Part shown: positions 62,668-64,000 of the stretch, piece by piece
Position numbering within the stretch: position 1 is the first letter of the stretch
How the letters are laid out: each line of letters starts with the position of its first letter
Assembly: GCA_964369315.1 (NCBI GenBank)
Contig: CAYJEJ010000002.1
Location: forward strand, 78,044-142,043
Reading direction: 5' to 3'
DNA: 64,000 nt
From: CAYJEJ01 sp964369315
GTDB taxonomy: Bacteria > Pseudomonadota > Alphaproteobacteria > UBA3830 > JAIRWN01
Translations under genes and position numbers: made by a program
The notes under the pieces: generated by a model
Seen by the model: the letters and a program-made list of their open reading frames with translations, nothing else
Told to the model about the DNA's origin: nothing
Databases searched by the model: none

Positions 62668-63206
62668 TCAACAGTTTGTTTAACAGTGTTGTATCTGGTT
62701 GGTTTATTTAATTATAATATATAAATAAACATTGGCGACGTATGGGGTTTTATAATCGCGAATTTTATTAATTTTTCTATTTAAAAAACATTATTCTAAT
62801 AACATCTTTCATATTTGTGGCTTTTTTAAAGCAGGTAAAAAAGTCAGGTTTCTTTAATCGCTTGGGTTCATGAAGGGCGTTGTGTATAAAAATTGCGTTA
62901 GGATTTTCTCCTCTCCAAGTCGCTTGAGCGAGGTTGGTGGGTGAGATGTGGCGTCATTTCCGAATTTCTCCAGTCTTTTTTGAGATAAAAAAACGTGGAA
63001 ACCAATGTGTGGCGTGATTGTTGAGCGATTTGTGATGTGGTGTAGCGGGGTGGCAGAAAGGGGTAAACAGAATGAAAAATTGTTTCCCTAGCCAATAGCA
63101 TGGTAATCAGAGTTCCCTGACGAAAAAATTATTATCCCCAAATTTGCAAAGACGGGTGAATAAAGCTTAGAGCGAGCAAACTTTTAATCGCAAAGGCTCC
63201 CAGCAT
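62668..63206. other. Non-coding stretch with possible repeat remnant
   Basis: About 540 bases hold no supported gene. The part 62820-63010 is locally richer in GC than its surroundings. On the minus strand it has a frame of about 60 codons without a start, followed by a segment (complement near 62955-62980) that resembles degraded short interspersed palindromic elements seen in other Alphaproteobacteria. I found no RNase P, tmRNA or SRP RNA signature here. Confidence 0.4.
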
Positions 63207-63249
63207 AAAAAAAGCCCCTTGAACACAGCATATCTGCCAGAACAAGGGG
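63207..63249 (-). terminator. Intrinsic terminator of the outer membrane protein gene
   Basis: On the minus strand CCCCTTG (63249-63243) pairs with CAAGGGG (63221-63215) around a 21-base loop and is followed by a G-to-T run of seven T (63213-63207). It lies about 40 bases after the stop codon of the gene at 63292. Confidence 0.75.
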
Positions 63250-63291
63250 TGTTGTATGAGGTATTAAAATTTTCTTATATCAAAACAAGCC

Positions 63292-64000
63292 CTAGAAAGC
63301 CCATATGGCACCAAGCTTAATCTGATATTTCGAGTATAGAAGCTTTGTGTCGTAGGTTTCTGTTGGCATGTTAACATCAAGTGTATTAACAGTGGCTGTA
63401 ACGTTATAACGTTGTGACAGTGTCCAAAGGAGCTCTGTCCTCAAACGAAGGTGGTCCCAGACATAATGCTCAAAGCCAAACCCCAAACGAAGATGTTCTT
63501 TTCTCTCATTTGCTTTTAGTTTTATAAAACTTATGTCAGCACTAACAATATCCCCATTTCCATTAAAGTTCTTTATGGTTTGCATATAGTGATATTTGTT
63601 TGGATCATTTTCTGCTCGAATTTTATTGATTTCAAGACCAGCGAGGGCATAAACGATTGTTCCCCTGCCGAGCTGAAGCCCAAACCTCCCAGATAATCCA
63701 CAAGAAAATGGGTCAATTGGGTTTTTTGCGTATTTAACAGGGTGCGGATATCTGCTCCAAGAGGCGTCAATCTCAACTGCGGTGTAAAGGTGTTTGAAGA
63801 ATATTTTCTCTAAACCAATAACAGGACCAAAACCACCAAACCCATCATTAACTGTAACTGTTTCATTTTTTAGTCCGTACTCTATAATCGTTGCATTATT
63901 TATACCCTTAAATTTACTGACAGCGAGCCCGCCATGACCAACTACGCCGACGTATAGGCGAGGGAGGAGTTTAGGCAGGAGCAGTTCATCAAAGCTTCCT
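63292..64000 (-). CDS. Outer membrane beta-barrel protein, 5' end cut by window
   Basis: One continuous frame of about 235 codons runs from the window edge to the stop at 63292, so the start and signal peptide lie outside. The visible part alternates hydrophobic and polar residues in strand-like stretches: RLYVGVVGHGGLAVSKF, GFGPVIGLEKIF, GRGTIVYALAGLEINKI, and HLRLGFGFEHYVWDHLRLRTELLW. The final KLGAIWAF ends in the aromatic residue recognised by the BAM complex. This resembles eight-stranded opacity/Omp31-type surface proteins. Exact function is unknown. An internal ATG at 63585 gives a misleading shorter frame. A terminator follows. Confidence 0.8.
   Translation of the reverse strand, partial: GSFDELLLPKLLPRLYVGVVGHGGLAVSKFKGINNATIIEYGLKNETVTVNDGFGGFGPVIGLEKIFFKHLYTAVEIDASWSRYPHPVKYAKNPIDPFSCGLSGRFGLQLGRGTIVYALAGLEINKIRAENDPNKYHYMQTIKNFNGNGDIVSADISFIKLKANERKEHLRLGFGFEHYVWDHLRLRTELLWTLSQRYNVTATVNTLDVNMPTETYDTKLLYSKYQIKLGAIWAF

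Noticed and set aside
62898..63101. A 67-codon minus-strand frame in the non-coding stretch.
   Set aside because: No ribosome site, no family resemblance and low-complexity composition; it overlaps the possible repeat remnant.
62820..63206. Possible structural RNA such as RNase P, tmRNA or SRP RNA in the GC-richer stretch.
   Set aside because: None of the characteristic conserved cores (for example the RNase P GAGGAAAGTC or SRP GGAAG loop context) could be found on either strand.
63292..63776. Outer membrane gene looked frameshifted, with two overlapping short frames at 63292-63585 and 63573-63776.
   Set aside because: Translating the minus strand from the window edge in the frame of the first gives one uninterrupted barrel-like protein. 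The second frame is a shadow and the ATG at 63585 is internal.
1..64000. CRISPR arrays, IS elements with terminal repeats, and rRNA genes.
   Set aside because: No regularly spaced direct repeats, transposase frames or rRNA sequence were seen in the window.

Overview
The window is a dense, AT-rich stretch of a Gram-negative chromosome. Its house-keeping genes point to the Alphaproteobacteria: lptF-lptG-lptD with surA-rsmA, ftsZ, ftsH-glmM, the tsaE-addB-addA run, lpxI-lpxB, a TrxR-like ferredoxin reductase, a TssJ-less type VI secretion set and a gene-transfer-agent-like capsid cassette. The low GC, several reduced or decayed loci and lineage-specific secreted proteins suggest a host-associated lineage, perhaps Holosporales- or Rickettsiales-like. 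The genus cannot be told from the sequence alone.

Layout. 24-1118: an orphan sugar/glycerol-3-phosphate-type ABC ATPase (-). 1505-11840: a compact phage/GTA-like particle cassette (+) with portal, prohead protease, capsid, head-tail joining proteins, tail-tip and fibre-like proteins, cell-wall hydrolase and a holin-like protein. It has no terminase, integrase, tape measure or regulator, and it is split by a DMT-family transporter on the opposite strand (6625-7500). 11841-18991: a type VI secretion operon fragment tssK-tssL-tssM-tssA (-), abutting the phage cassette stop codon to stop codon. 19282-26322: rpmB, then the LPS export genes lptF-lptG-lptD (-) divergent from surA-rsmA (+). 26481-31490: ftsZ, ftsH, glmM. 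31755-32327: a small secreted protein with its own promoter and terminator. 32656-36375: gap, engB, dapD and an MHS-type transporter. 36551-40719: a MarR regulator, lpxI-lpxB, a GDPD-family phosphodiesterase and RNase D.

40755-44209: tRNA-Leu(CAG) (-), tRNA-Trp(CCA) (+), secE-nusG-rplKAJL with a recognisable L10 leader and a strong terminator. rpoBC does not follow. 44314-48169: a GT2-GtrA glycosyltransferase, a polytopic membrane protein, dps and a second secreted protein. 48534-52724: class II lysS, a YfgM-like protein, accC and accB. 52804-58609: addA, addB and tsaE (transcribed tsaE first). Both AddA and AddB appear to have lost their nuclease active sites. 58805-62037: ferredoxin-NADP reductase, rpmJ, rpsA. 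62297-62667: a decayed VOC/glyoxalase-fold gene. 62668-63291: non-coding, with a possible repeat remnant and a terminator. 63292-64000: an outer-membrane beta-barrel gene cut by the window edge.

The points most worth following up are the domesticated-looking particle cassette butted against T6SS genes, the nuclease-less AddAB, the CBM5/12-like modules in two tail proteins, the loss of rpoBC linkage to rplJL, and the class II LysRS.
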